This document shows positions 18,554 through 27,559 of a stretch of DNA of 61,333 bases, piece after piece. How positions within the stretch are numbered: the first letter of the stretch is position 1; each line of letters starts with the position of its first letter. The notes beneath the pieces are model-generated. The model was given only the letters and a program-made list of their open reading frames with translations. It ran no database searches and was not told the DNA's origin. A program made the position numbers and the translations under genes. The DNA is taken from assembly GCA_031264185.1 (NCBI GenBank), contig JAISEL010000008.1:1-61333 (forward strand). The letters run 5' to 3'. The stretch comes from Deltaproteobacteria bacterium (lineage in GTDB: Bacteria; Desulfobacterota; Desulfarculia; Adiutricales; Adiutricaceae).

Positions 18554-20710
18554 ATGGGATTTCGGAATATTGCCGAATTTTTGGCAGCTAGGGCGAAAGT
18601 TTTCAGAAATTTGACATTAGGGGGTACTCAAACACTGCACTCTCAATCAGTTTTGGTATTATCGGCTTTGCTTTTTACGCTAGCCGGATCAAGCCAGTTG
18701 GTTATGGCTCAAGAGGCCACTGATACGGTCAATGTGCGGCCAATCATGGTCACGTCCACCAGGACTGAAAGGCCGCTGGAAGAAATACCGATGTCGGTAA
18801 GCGTTGTTGGCGAAGAGGAAATGAGACGCTACCCTCAATTGGATATCGCTAGTCAAGTTGCTGATCTTCCAGGCGTAATGATTCATGGCCAAACAGGAGT
18901 CGGAGCGGCTAGACGAGTGATGATCCGGGGAATGAGTGGGGCCAGGACCATGATTTTAGTTAATGGGGTCCGGCAGCCGCAATTGACAGGTCTTGACGGC
19001 AGCTTTTATTATGTAGACCCATCCAATATTGAGAGAATTGAGATTATCAAGGGGCCTGCCTCAGTGTTGTATGGCTCTGAGGCTATCGGAGGAGTGGTTA
19101 ATATTATAACCAAAACTGCTCAAAGCCAGGACAATGACAAGCCGGTCGGAGCTTTTCTTGGTGCTATTTTTGATGGTTCCACGGAAGGTTTTGAGCCGAA
19201 AGCGGCTATTTTTGGGCGATATAAGGGATTTTCCTATCGATTGGCGGGCACTGGCGTAGACGCCAAAGACCGCAGGATTCCTCATGACCGAGTTTGGCAT
19301 TCAGCTTTTACTAACCGCAATTATAACGGAAATGTGGCCTACGACTGGGGTGGCGGAGCCGTAAGTTTTATGTTTGACAATAATAATGCCACTCATGAAA
19401 CAATACTGGTCAAAACAGTTGATGGCATGATGTACCCTGCCAAACCTTGGGAAGTTACTACATCGACCGTGGGAGTTACGCCCAAGCAAGATAGGAGCAG
19501 CTATACTGGGCAGCTGAGCTTAAGAGATTTGAGCAGTTTTCTTAAAAAGATAACGGTGACCGGTTTTTTTCAAAAAACCGAACGCGTAAACGGCAATGAC
19601 GCCACGATCAATAGCACAACACATAACCCTGGCAGTAAAGTATCGCGAACCCACGCCGAACACGAGTCAGTAGGAGGAACCATTCAAAGTGAATGGACTT
19701 TTGGACCAAATAATTTAATTGTCGGCATTGATTACGATAAGGCGGAAATGAAATCTCAGGCCTATAGTTTTAATAGGGCTGGACTTAGAACTCCAGGAGC
19801 CAGGCAGGGTGGATTCCAAAAAACGGCCGCGATTTTCGCGCAAGATGAGTTAAAAATTGGCGATTTTACTTTTACAATGGGCTTAAGAGAGAACTGGTTT
19901 GAGCTGGAACTAACTGAATTCAGCGCCAACCCGCGGATGCTGGATAGTAGCAAGGAAACAAAGCTGGTTGGAAATTTTGGGGTGGTTTGGAATGGAATTG
20001 AAAATCTTTATTTGAGGGCTTTATATTCTCAAGGTTATAGAAATCCCAATTTGACCGCGAAATTTATGGGTTCAGGGGTATTGCTGGCTAATCCTTCTTT
20101 GAAACCAGAACAATCAGAAAATTATGAGATTGGGGCCAGGTATGACGACGGTTCGCTTAAAATCGACTTAGCCTTGTTTTATAATGATTTAACTGATGGG
20201 TTGTCAATGCAGCAAGTTGGAAATACTGGAAATTATCAATACATAAATTACAGTAAGGTAAAAAATAGCGGCCTTGAATTAGCTATTGATTATAAATTCC
20301 ACGATATTGGCCTGACTCCATATGGGTCACTAACGCTATTAAATTATCGAACGATTGATGACCGCACTGGTTTTAAGACTAACCATAACGCTCAACCGAG
20401 CCACTGGGGAAAAGTCGGTTTAAAATGGGAAGGCAAAGTGGCTGAATCAACTTTAATGTTCGCGGATCTAAACGCGGTGATGTCAGGTGGAGGCCATACA
20501 GAGAATTCAGATGGAACCGCGTCGAACTGGAGAAGACCTTATCAAACGGCTAATCTGACCTTTGGTTTTGAGGGATCAGCCGCTGATATAAAATACAATA
20601 CTTCAATCAGCTTAAGAAATATTTTCAATCAATACTATAGTCCTATTACGGCCACGCCTATGCCTGATCCAGGGTTCCATGTCGTTGTGGGAGTTGGATT
20701 TGAGTATTAA
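18554..20710 (+). CDS. TonB-dependent outer-membrane receptor
   Basis: Outer-membrane active transporter, 718 residues. An N-terminal extension leads to a hydrophobic signal segment (about 30-50, ending VMAQE). The plug domain follows: VTSTRTERPLEEIPMSVSVV, RVMIRGMSGARTMILVNGV, IERIEIIKGPASVLYGSEAIGGVVNIITK. The 22-strand barrel ends with an aromatic residue (GVGFEY), as outer-membrane proteins do. The ribosome site AAGGAG lies 7 bases upstream. The substrate is not evident; family members import ferric chelates, heme, cobalamin or nickel. TonB is encoded on the opposite strand 1.2 kb away. The N-terminal 25 residues before the signal segment are unusual. Confidence 0.93.
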   Translation: MGFRNIAEFLAARAKVFRNLTLGGTQTLHSQSVLVLSALLFTLAGSSQLVMAQEATDTVNVRPIMVTSTRTERPLEEIPMSVSVVGEEEMRRYPQLDIASQVADLPGVMIHGQTGVGAARRVMIRGMSGARTMILVNGVRQPQLTGLDGSFYYVDPSNIERIEIIKGPASVLYGSEAIGGVVNIITKTAQSQDNDKPVGAFLGAIFDGSTEGFEPKAAIFGRYKGFSYRLAGTGVDAKDRRIPHDRVWHSAFTNRNYNGNVAYDWGGGAVSFMFDNNNATHETILVKTVDGMMYPAKPWEVTTSTVGVTPKQDRSSYTGQLSLRDLSSFLKKITVTGFFQKTERVNGNDATINSTTHNPGSKVSRTHAEHESVGGTIQSEWTFGPNNLIVGIDYDKAEMKSQAYSFNRAGLRTPGARQGGFQKTAAIFAQDELKIGDFTFTMGLRENWFELELTEFSANPRMLDSSKETKLVGNFGVVWNGIENLYLRALYSQGYRNPNLTAKFMGSGVLLANPSLKPEQSENYEIGARYDDGSLKIDLALFYNDLTDGLSMQQVGNTGNYQYINYSKVKNSGLELAIDYKFHDIGLTPYGSLTLLNYRTIDDRTGFKTNHNAQPSHWGKVGLKWEGKVAESTLMFADLNAVMSGGGHTENSDGTASNWRRPYQTANLTFGFEGSAADIKYNTSISLRNIFNQYYSPITATPMPDPGFHVVVGVGFEY

Positions 20711-20734
20711 TATGTGCGCCAATAAAGGCGCCTT

Positions 20735-21080
20735 GTCAAGGCGGCGGCGGGAGTCCGCCTAAGGGTCAAGTCAGTGGACCCTGTAACTATTACCTCGGCA
20801 TTTAATTCTGAGAATGCTGTAATACCGTTTCTATTACAGATTTTGAACTAATCCTCTCAGAGTTTCGTGCCGTGGTAATAATAGTAACTGCGTCACCGTG
20901 AGGTGGAGTGGAGAGCAACAGGAGATGAATAGGCAGACCGCAGGATGACGAATCCGGTTCGGTCTGATAACGGGGAGAGCATACATAGATATTGCGAATC
21001 CAGAAATGGCAGAAATTCTCTGAAGCCGGCACTAACTGAAACTGTGACGCAAGGCGGAAATACGGCCAAAGGATGCTCTG
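20735..21080. repeat. Mosaic of IS fragments
   Basis: Contains the ~60-bp repeat shared with 2567-2632 (at 20785-20848) and a segment from about 20888 to 21010 related to 15364-15500. No intact gene. The block separates the receptor from the convergent TonB operon. Confidence 0.6.
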
Positions 21081-21084
21081 GAAG

Positions 21085-21800
21085 CCGAAGTAACTGCTGA
21101 CACCAGAGTTCAGGAAAAATATACGAATTTCCCAGCGGACTTCAGACTGCGGTTCGGTGTTTGGAATTTGTGCCTGCGTATCGCTGCATTTTATAAAATT
21201 AAATTGCGCCGTACTTATGCAAAAGACTTAAGGTATTTAAAAAAAGAGAGAAATTTCAGCAAGGGCAGAAAGGCAAAAAAATTAAAAAAAGCTGCTCTCA
21301 AAAAGCTAAGAAGTTTGTCAATAAAGTTCTTAAAAGCCTTACAAACAAGATACAGAAAACTAGTCCTGAAGTGCTTGAACATCCCGACATAATGGAATTT
21401 TTTGAGAATGCCAATAAGGCTGTCGTTCAGCAGAAAAACGACAAAAATAAAATTATACAGTATTTTGAACCTCAAATCCGCTGCATTCTAAGAGTAAGAC
21501 TGGTACCCTTTATAGGGAAAATAAAGGTCGTAATCCTTGGCGCTCCTGGTTTTGAGAAAAATCTTTACGACGGCGATACGCCGGCCCCGGCTCTTTCTCA
21601 GTTGGAAGAACTTTATGACGGCTACAGACCTAAGGCAGCAATTGTCGACCTGGGCTATCGTAATAAAGCTGCAGACGGAACCGAAATTGTTCACCCTATT
21701 GCTATGAATAACAACGAAGGATTGGACGGGAAAGAAAAAGACCGCCTAAGAGCAGGATGCCGCCGCCGAAGTTCTGGTAAGCCTATTAATAGATGTTAAT
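21085..21800 (+). pseudogene. IS5/IS1182-like transposase remnant, copy 1
   Basis: Pieces in two frames match a DDE transposase: AEVTADTRVQEKYTNF, WNLCLRIAAFYKIKL, FSKGRKAKKLKKAALK, then after a frameshift EHPDIMEFFENANKAV, QQKNDKNKI, and the catalytic region with LYDGDTPAPALSQLEELYDGYRPKAAIVDLGY. The N-terminus is missing and the end is frameshifted. A second, shorter copy lies on the minus strand at 58664-59164. Confidence 0.78.
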
Positions 21801-21944
21801 TTTCTACGCAGCAAACTTGGCGATCTCACAAATCCTATGCTGACTGCAATGGGGTTTAGCTTGAAAAAGAAAGTATACTTACGCGTTGTAACTTTGAAAA
21901 AATTATTCCGGCTGCGTCTGATACCAAGTCAACATTATTTACAT

Positions 21945-22802
21945 TTATCTTCTGGAAAATTGGACCGGCACAGTCAAATTCAGACTAGTTCGGTTTATCT
22001 CCGCTGGTATTGGGGGCAGTGGAGAAACTCTTCTGACCAAGGCCATCACCTCATCGTCCAGTGAGCTGTGCCCAGATCCTTGAACGATTCTTGGTCTAGT
22101 GACTTGGCCGTCCTGTGAGATTGTAAAATTGATTTCCACTATGCCTTTAAGATTTCTGGCTGCAGCCTCAGATGGATATTTTTTTTTGCGGTCCAGCCTT
22201 AGGCGGACTTTGGAAACATATGCGTCCAGAACTTTTGGGCTGCCTCGCCCAGTCCCTCCTCCATAACCGCCCTGGCCGTCACCAGGCCCTCCGCCAGCTC
22301 CTCCGCCAGGCCCCCCGCCAACAGCTGTTGGTCCCGTTTGTCCAACAGTTTCCGTTCTGGGCTCATTGACAGTTTTTTGGGGCTGCTGAACCTTGGGTTT
22401 CGGTTTGGGTTTTGGTTTTTCCACCAATTCCGGCGGGGGCGGCGGAGTTACTGGTATGGCCTCCTCGCTGGTACTTTCGAGAAAAGAGGGAAAAATGTCA
22501 TCAGGCACTGATACTGATACTGGCTCAGGCTCAAATAATTCTGGAGGCAATGGCCGTGATTCTGATTCGGACGCCGGTTGATCAACAGGGCCCTCTTCCG
22601 GAGTGCCCTGTCCCAATCCGCCAGGATTGCCGCCCAGAGGGTCATAGTAGGCTAGATCCATGACTGCCAATGGTTTAAATTGGTGTTCAGCATTCGCCAC
22701 TCCCAGCAGAACAATTATGGAAACCGCTCCCAGGTGGAGAAAAAAGCTGCCCGCTACTGCCCTGTAGTTATATAAATGATGTTTTTCCAGGTCGAAGTAC
22801 AT
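21945..22802 (-). CDS. tonB: Energy transducer TonB
   Basis: TonB spans from inner membrane to outer-membrane receptors and passes on proton-motive energy, 285 residues. A cytoplasmic N-terminus and one membrane helix (about 16-37, AVAGSFFLHLGAVSIIVLLG) are followed by a Pro/Glu-rich linker (PPPPPELVEKPKPKPKPK), a Gly-rich stretch, and the TonB C-terminal domain (YPSEAAARNLKGIVEINFTI...ELVSPLPPIP type). It is the last gene of a minus-strand operon behind the activase, 20 bases apart. No ExbB/ExbD genes are in the window. Confidence 0.92.
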   Translation of the reverse strand: MYFDLEKHHLYNYRAVAGSFFLHLGAVSIIVLLGVANAEHQFKPLAVMDLAYYDPLGGNPGGLGQGTPEEGPVDQPASESESRPLPPELFEPEPVSVSVPDDIFPSFLESTSEEAIPVTPPPPPELVEKPKPKPKPKVQQPQKTVNEPRTETVGQTGPTAVGGGPGGGAGGGPGDGQGGYGGGTGRGSPKVLDAYVSKVRLRLDRKKKYPSEAAARNLKGIVEINFTISQDGQVTRPRIVQGSGHSSLDDEVMALVRRVSPLPPIPAEINRTSLNLTVPVQFSRR

Positions 22803-22822
22803 GCTTTTGACCTCTCAATCAG

Positions 22823-23596
22823 TTAATTTGCGCTTAATGTCGCTCCAAAAGCCACCGTAAACTGCGGATTTGGCAAAACTTTGACTTCCATCAGCAGCTC
22901 ATCTTCCAGAGCTTCCAGCAAGCCAGGATTCTGGGACGGACCGCCATCCAGATAGATATCTCCACCTTTGGGAGTGTTTCGGCTCCCCAAAAGATGAGTG
23001 ATCCGTCTGGCTACGGAATGATGAAGGCCTTTGATGATCCTCTCCTTAGGGACGCCCTTGGCCAGCAAAGAAACGATCTCGCTTTCGGCGAAAACTACGC
23101 AAGTGCTGTTAAGCTCCAGCGGCTCATCGGCGAGCTTGCTCATTTCCCCGAACTTTTCCAAAGGCGTGTCCAGGATCCGGGCGGCCTGCTCAAAAAAGCG
23201 GCCGGTGCCAGCGGCGCACTTGTCGTTCATTTTAAAGTCCGCGATGAGGCCTTTTTCATTGAGGTTTATGACCTTGAGATCCTGTCCGCCAATATTGATG
23301 ATAGTCCGGCAGCGGCCCTCGCTTAACCAGTGGAGGCCCTGGGCGTTGGCCGAGATCTCATCAACGGTGTGTCCGGCCGAGGACATGAGTTTTTTGCCAT
23401 AACCAGTGGCGGCGATATGGTCAATGTCAACTTCCGAAAGCCCGCACTCATTAACCGCGCCCTTGACCAGTTCCATGGCCAAAGCCTCCTGGCCAGGGGC
23501 GGTGGGAACTTTTCGGCTCCAGGTGATCTCGTTGTTTTTGACTAGCACCATCTTGATGGCCGTGCTTCCCAGATCCAGTCCTATCTTGTAGCCCAT
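22823..23596 (-). CDS. 2-hydroxyacyl-CoA dehydratase activase-type ATPase
   Basis: ASKHA-fold ATPase of the BadF/BadG/BcrA/HgdC family, 257 residues. Visible are LGLDLGSTAIK-like phosphate loop, INIGGQDLKV, and the two cysteines that hold the shared [4Fe-4S] cluster of the homodimer in NDKCAAGTGRF and NSTCVVFAESEI. Such activases use ATP to fire low-potential electrons into a partner protein with a [4Fe-4S] or double-cubane cluster. The partner gene lies just upstream (50 bases). The same family also serves double-cubane reductases with no CoA substrate, which I favour here given the TonB context. Confidence 0.92.
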   Translation of the reverse strand: MGYKIGLDLGSTAIKMVLVKNNEITWSRKVPTAPGQEALAMELVKGAVNECGLSEVDIDHIAATGYGKKLMSSAGHTVDEISANAQGLHWLSEGRCRTIINIGGQDLKVINLNEKGLIADFKMNDKCAAGTGRFFEQAARILDTPLEKFGEMSKLADEPLELNSTCVVFAESEIVSLLAKGVPKERIIKGLHHSVARRITHLLGSRNTPKGGDIYLDGGPSQNPGLLEALEDELLMEVKVLPNPQFTVAFGATLSAN

Positions 23597-23645
23597 ATCC
23601 GTTCTCCGTATGTGTCAGCAATTTGGTTTGTCGTAAAATGGCCCC

Positions 23646-24899
23646 TTAATTGGCCAGGGTGTTCCGGTAGGCTTCCAGACGGGTCAGAAGAGTCTGGCTG
23701 TCTTCGGAGGTGTAATCGGTTTCCAGTTTGATGAATTTGAGGCCCATGTCTTTAAGCCGGCATTCCAGGGTAAGGCTTTCCAGATCAAATGGATGGCAGC
23801 CCTTTAAAACGTGAAAGACCACGCCCTTGTATAAATCTTTGTGGGCTGGGGCTATAATGTTGTTTATACGTCGATCGTTGTCGGAGAAGGTTGGGCACAA
23901 GCAGCCCTGGTGATAGCGCTGGGCCAGTGCCTTTAACAGCCCGTGCTCTGAGAAATCGTCAAAGTACACGGCCCCGGGAAAGATCCTCTCAGAAGAGCAA
24001 AGATCATCCATCACCACGTTTAAGCCGGCCTCTTCCAAAAGATGGAGCATCTTAAGGTTTGGAAAAAAAATAGGAGAGCCGGCCAGGAAAATATCGGGCA
24101 GAGCTTTTTCCCGTTTATTAAAGACTGGGAGAGCTTTTTTGACAGACTCGGTCCATTTCTCCGCGTCATCGAAAAAAAACGAATTGGAAATGACCATGAA
24201 CCAGATTTCCGGGACACGGCCGGTTCTCTTGAGATCAATAAGATTTGAGAAAACATGCCAGGACTTCTGATAGATATTCATGGATCTGGCCAGATCTTGA
24301 CGCCTAATCTTCTTTTTGCCAGTGATCTGGCTTAAAAAGCCCCGCAGTAAATAAACTTCTTCCAGCCATCGATCCTGACTCTCCGTCCGGTCTTTTAAAT
24401 GCGGCAACTCTAACCGATGAAAAGGCGGTTTTTCCGTAATGCCGCAGACTTCCATCATGTCCTGAATTTTGACCACCCAGTCGCAAGTGGTCGGAGTCAC
24501 CCAGGCCAGAAATTTCTGACCTTTGCTTCCTGCCAAATCCAGATGGAGTTCGCCAAGAGCCGAACGGAGCATGGGGCACATGATGGCAGGCAGTTGAGGT
24601 GCTGACAGTCTTTGAGCCACCATGGTGCCGCCAAAAATTTTAAACGGCTGGAGGCCGTAGACATGGAAAAGCTCCAAGGGTGCCTGTAAGCACATCAAGG
24701 CCACCACCGGCCTCCCGGTTCGCGCGGAAATTGTCGCCGGATCCCGGCCGCCTGCCAGCAGATCCACGAAATATTCCAGTTCCGGGCGGAAGTCCGGCCT
24801 GGACTTCAGGATTTTTATCTCCTGAGATGTTTCGTCATCGAAACGGTCCAGGATTTTCTTTTTAAGTCGTCCTTCCCGATCGTCCTGATTGTTACTCAT
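23646..24899 (-). CDS. 2-hydroxyacyl-CoA dehydratase D-like / double-cubane cluster protein
   Basis: About 417 residues, the HgdB/DCCP fold. The family start RPVVALMCLQAPLELFHVYGLQPFKIFGG is clear. Candidate cluster cysteines are in MCPMLRSALGEL, TTCDW, LCSSE, GCLCP and LKGCHPFDLESL. In dehydratases the substrate is a 2-hydroxyacyl-CoA and two different subunits are needed; here there is a single subunit gene, as in the double-cubane proteins that reduce small molecules. ATG 24899 is chosen; a TTG at 24911 overlapping the upstream stop codon is possible. It lies between the polyferredoxin and activase genes. Reaction unknown. Confidence 0.82.
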   Translation of the reverse strand: MSNNQDDREGRLKKKILDRFDDETSQEIKILKSRPDFRPELEYFVDLLAGGRDPATISARTGRPVVALMCLQAPLELFHVYGLQPFKIFGGTMVAQRLSAPQLPAIMCPMLRSALGELHLDLAGSKGQKFLAWVTPTTCDWVVKIQDMMEVCGITEKPPFHRLELPHLKDRTESQDRWLEEVYLLRGFLSQITGKKKIRRQDLARSMNIYQKSWHVFSNLIDLKRTGRVPEIWFMVISNSFFFDDAEKWTESVKKALPVFNKREKALPDIFLAGSPIFFPNLKMLHLLEEAGLNVVMDDLCSSERIFPGAVYFDDFSEHGLLKALAQRYHQGCLCPTFSDNDRRINNIIAPAHKDLYKGVVFHVLKGCHPFDLESLTLECRLKDMGLKFIKLETDYTSEDSQTLLTRLEAYRNTLAN

Positions 24900-24907
24900 A
24901 GCCTGTC

Positions 24908-25903
24908 TCAAATTCGAGCCGCGTAGCGCCGTGAGGAAGAAAAGACCTTAAAGGGCCCGAGTTTGACCAAAAGGGACTTGTCGGCGGCGCACCCTTCGAC
25001 ACATTTGAAACATCCCATGCAGTCAGCATCGTAAACATTGCTTTTTACCCGCTCCCGATAAACGGTTTCATTGTCCAGAGAACAGGTTCGGCGGCAATTG
25101 CCGCAGCCATGGCAGGCCATGGGCTCTTTGGCCAGCTTTAGCAGATAAAGCCTTTTATAGAAGTTCATTAAGGCCAGCATCGGGCAAAAGAGACAGAAAA
25201 ATCTGTCTTTAAAGAACATCCCAATAAGCATCGCTGCCGTAACAATCAGTAAGGCCAAGGAAAAGCCCAAAGCCACTCTGGTGCTGAAATCCATGGCTAT
25301 GTACTGGACATCCCCGGCGAATAACGGCATAAGAGCCTTGGCCGGGCAGATGTTACAGAAAGCTAAGATAAAATCTACCGGCAACACCCCTGACCCCGCC
25401 AAGACTGGCATGATGAATAAGTAACCCAGAAGGATATATTTGATGACCGAAAGTTTTTCTTTTTGGCGGACTAAAATTTCTGATTCCCGGATCCCCAGCT
25501 TTCGCCGCAATCTGGTGATCCAGTCTTGAACCAATCCGAAAGGACAGAGCCAGCCGCACCAGCTTTTCCCCAGAACTATGACCAGAACGGAAAAAATGCC
25601 CAGTCCAAACAGAAGGCTAAGAAAATTATCTGCAATATTCGACCATGGGTCAGCTCCCGAAAATGCCCTGTTCAAGGGCAGAAACAATACACCCAAGGCC
25701 CTTTGGAGCATCATGAGGTAGCAAAATCCAGTGCAGCTGTATACAAAAGGGCAGGAAAGGCATGGGATAGACTGCCCTAGATTGATCTGTAAAAATCCCC
25801 CATACGTGAAAACTAAAAAACCGATGTGCTGGGTAATATACCTTAATTTCGCGAGGGTCATAAAAGAAAGTCCACTAACGCTTCCTTCCTTACCTGAAGG
25901 CAT
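24908..25903 (-). CDS. NapH-like membrane polyferredoxin
   Basis: Membrane protein of about 331 residues with four to five hydrophobic segments and several iron-sulfur motifs: SCPFVYSCTGFC, CGWLCPFGLVQDW, CNICPAKALMP, CLFCPMLA, CHGCGNCRRTC and CMGCFKCVEGC. The C-terminal pair forms two [4Fe-4S] clusters. Proteins of the NapH/YccM/CcoG class move electrons between quinols and soluble acceptors. As first gene of the operon it may supply electrons to the activase and its partner. The start is not certain: ATG 25903 has no good ribosome site; an in-frame ATG at 25861 (MTLAKLRYI) fits family length as well. Confidence 0.85.
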   Translation of the reverse strand: MPSGKEGSVSGLSFMTLAKLRYITQHIGFLVFTYGGFLQINLGQSIPCLSCPFVYSCTGFCYLMMLQRALGVLFLPLNRAFSGADPWSNIADNFLSLLFGLGIFSVLVIVLGKSWCGWLCPFGLVQDWITRLRRKLGIRESEILVRQKEKLSVIKYILLGYLFIMPVLAGSGVLPVDFILAFCNICPAKALMPLFAGDVQYIAMDFSTRVALGFSLALLIVTAAMLIGMFFKDRFFCLFCPMLALMNFYKRLYLLKLAKEPMACHGCGNCRRTCSLDNETVYRERVKSNVYDADCMGCFKCVEGCAADKSLLVKLGPFKVFSSSRRYAARI

Positions 25904-25969
25904 AAAAAAGGATTAAGAGTAAAAAAATTAGTATTATTTAAGATATAAATATATGTAATTTTATTTAAT

Positions 25970-25990
25970 TAGAATTGTTAACTAATTCTA
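25970..25990. promoter_or_regulatory. Palindrome upstream of the TonB operon
   Basis: TAGAATT-GTTAACT-AATTCTA, arms of 7 bases, in the AT-rich gap 67-87 bases before the polyferredoxin start. It could be an operator; no matching regulator gene is in the window. Confidence 0.5.
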
Positions 25991-26148
25991 TATATCATTT
26001 TATGGCTATTAATTCAGCGTTTTTTGGATAATTAAATTAGAACATCCATGTACTGACAGATCAGCCTCTGGACTTCCTCTAAAGGCTGGAATAAAAACCG
26101 GTTTAAACTGGATGTTTAAAGTAACTAAAATTATTTAAGAAATTGATT

Positions 26149-27351
26149 CTATTTTTCAGCCTCTTCCTGCTGGTTAAATTTGTTGAACTTAAATTTTTTT
26201 CTTCTTTTACTAACGGCGACAGTTGCTGTCATTCCTGAGACCGCCACCAAACCCAATCCCCACGGCAGTTTGCGGTAACTCCACCGGGACAGGGAGACAT
26301 TGAGACTAAAGGTCATAACCTCGTTTGAACCATTAACCGGTAACACGGCCACGGACAGTTTGGCTGCACTTGAGCCGCCCATGGGGCCGCTAACCACCAC
26401 CAAGGAAGGGTCATCGACCGGGCTTAAAGTATATTTTTTATTATTTGGGTTAAAAGTTATGGGCGCGGGCTCAATGCCGCCTGGTTTGGAATCAACCAGG
26501 TACCCCCCAGCTGGAGCTGCTTGTTGGCCTAAATTGGCCACGGAAAAATCTACTGTCTGACCAGTTTGTAACCCCCGGAAGGGCATGCCGTTGTAGCTGC
26601 CTTCGGGAAAGACCAATTTTGGCCAATCGGTTGGCATGGGGGATTCCGGGACCGGAGCGAGACCTTTGGTATCATTATCAGTCAAGAAGTGAAGAAAGTT
26701 GTATTGGCTGAAGACAGTTGTTCCGTCTAGACTGTACCGGGAAAAAACCTCTGTGGTGGAAAAAGTTGTCGCCTTAATATCCGCCCGCCAAACCCCTTTG
26801 TCCATGGTCACCTCTGCTTTGTGGGTGGTCTTTCCCAAAGGAACTCCTCCATGCCGAGCCAAAGTTCTGGCCGTGACCACATAATAGACTTCCGGGGCCT
26901 CAGTCGGTTGGGCTGCCCCCTGAACGTGAAGATAAATTTTATGGACGGGGCTTCGGTTCATGGCACGCGAATGACTGACAGTAACCGCCGCACTGGCTGG
27001 ATTCTTGTCGTCCTTTTTGGATTCCGAGGCTGCGGCGGACTCAGCGGAGCCGTGAGGGGCAGACACTGGCCTGGTCATTCCCGCTTGGGCTCCCTCGCTG
27101 AGCCGGCCGTCGGACACGGAGTGCCCGGCGGCCGCAGAACCCTGGTGCCCTGGGCGCCCATTGGCGGAGGCAGCCTCCTCTGAGGGCTTGGGGAAGGCGC
27201 TTTCAGCGGCCATCCCGTGGCTGCCCGTCCTGGCCGCTGTAGCCGGAGCCCACCAGCCGTAAGGTTTCAGATGAGTCGGATCGTCCGCCAAAAGCGGGCT
27301 GGTTCCCATTAAAAAAGCGACAAAAATAATAATTAAAGATAAATGTTTCAT
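26149..27351 (-). CDS. Secreted membrane-anchored protein of the uptake island
   Basis: 400 residues, not a family I recognise. It begins with a Sec signal peptide (LSLIIIFVAFLMGTSPLLAD), then a low-complexity Ala/Ser/Glu-rich segment (about 38-120), a beta-rich body with VHKIYLHVQGAAQ and SYNGMPFRGLQTGQTVDFSV, and close to the end a membrane helix (LPWGLGLVAVSGMTATVAV) with a Lys-rich tail SKRRKKFKF. So it should be periplasmic and anchored in the inner membrane. Its own promoter carries a Fur-box-like palindrome at the start site. Position beside the polyferredoxin-TonB operon suggests a role in substrate handling. Confidence 0.8.
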   Translation of the reverse strand: MKHLSLIIIFVAFLMGTSPLLADDPTHLKPYGWWAPATAARTGSHGMAAESAFPKPSEEAASANGRPGHQGSAAAGHSVSDGRLSEGAQAGMTRPVSAPHGSAESAAASESKKDDKNPASAAVTVSHSRAMNRSPVHKIYLHVQGAAQPTEAPEVYYVVTARTLARHGGVPLGKTTHKAEVTMDKGVWRADIKATTFSTTEVFSRYSLDGTTVFSQYNFLHFLTDNDTKGLAPVPESPMPTDWPKLVFPEGSYNGMPFRGLQTGQTVDFSVANLGQQAAPAGGYLVDSKPGGIEPAPITFNPNNKKYTLSPVDDPSLVVVSGPMGGSSAAKLSVAVLPVNGSNEVMTFSLNVSLSRWSYRKLPWGLGLVAVSGMTATVAVSKRRKKFKFNKFNQQEEAEK

Positions 27352-27500
27352 TTTATCAACCTAATACATATGAAATACCAGTAAATATATAGAAAAAGAC
27401 ACTAATAAACAATAAAAGCATTAATTCGTGCGGCGATAATTTGTGGGCTTAACCTTACAAAAAGCAGCCTGGGACTTAAGGAAATTGTCAAATAATTGAA

Positions 27501-27519
27501 ATTGAAAATCAGTTTCAAT
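27501..27519 (-). promoter_or_regulatory. Fur-box-like operator
   Basis: ATTGAAAATCAGTTTCAAT has perfect 7-base arms (ATTGAAA/TTTCAAT). Its inner part fits the 7-1-7 Fur pattern TGATAAT-N-ATTATCA at 12 of 14 or nearly so, with T/A changes only in the middle of each arm plus one G. It begins 3 bases downstream of the -10 box, where a repressor would block RNA polymerase. Confidence 0.6.
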
Positions 27520-27522
27520 CTC

Positions 27523-27550
27523 AGTATAGCATTTTTTAGATACGTGTCAA
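27523..27550 (-). promoter_or_regulatory. Promoter of the anchored secreted protein
   Basis: Minus strand: perfect TTGACA (complement of 27545-27550), 16-base spacer, TATACT (complement of 27523-27528). It lies about 170 bases before the start codon at 27351. Confidence 0.75.
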
Positions 27551-27559
27551 GAAACTTTT

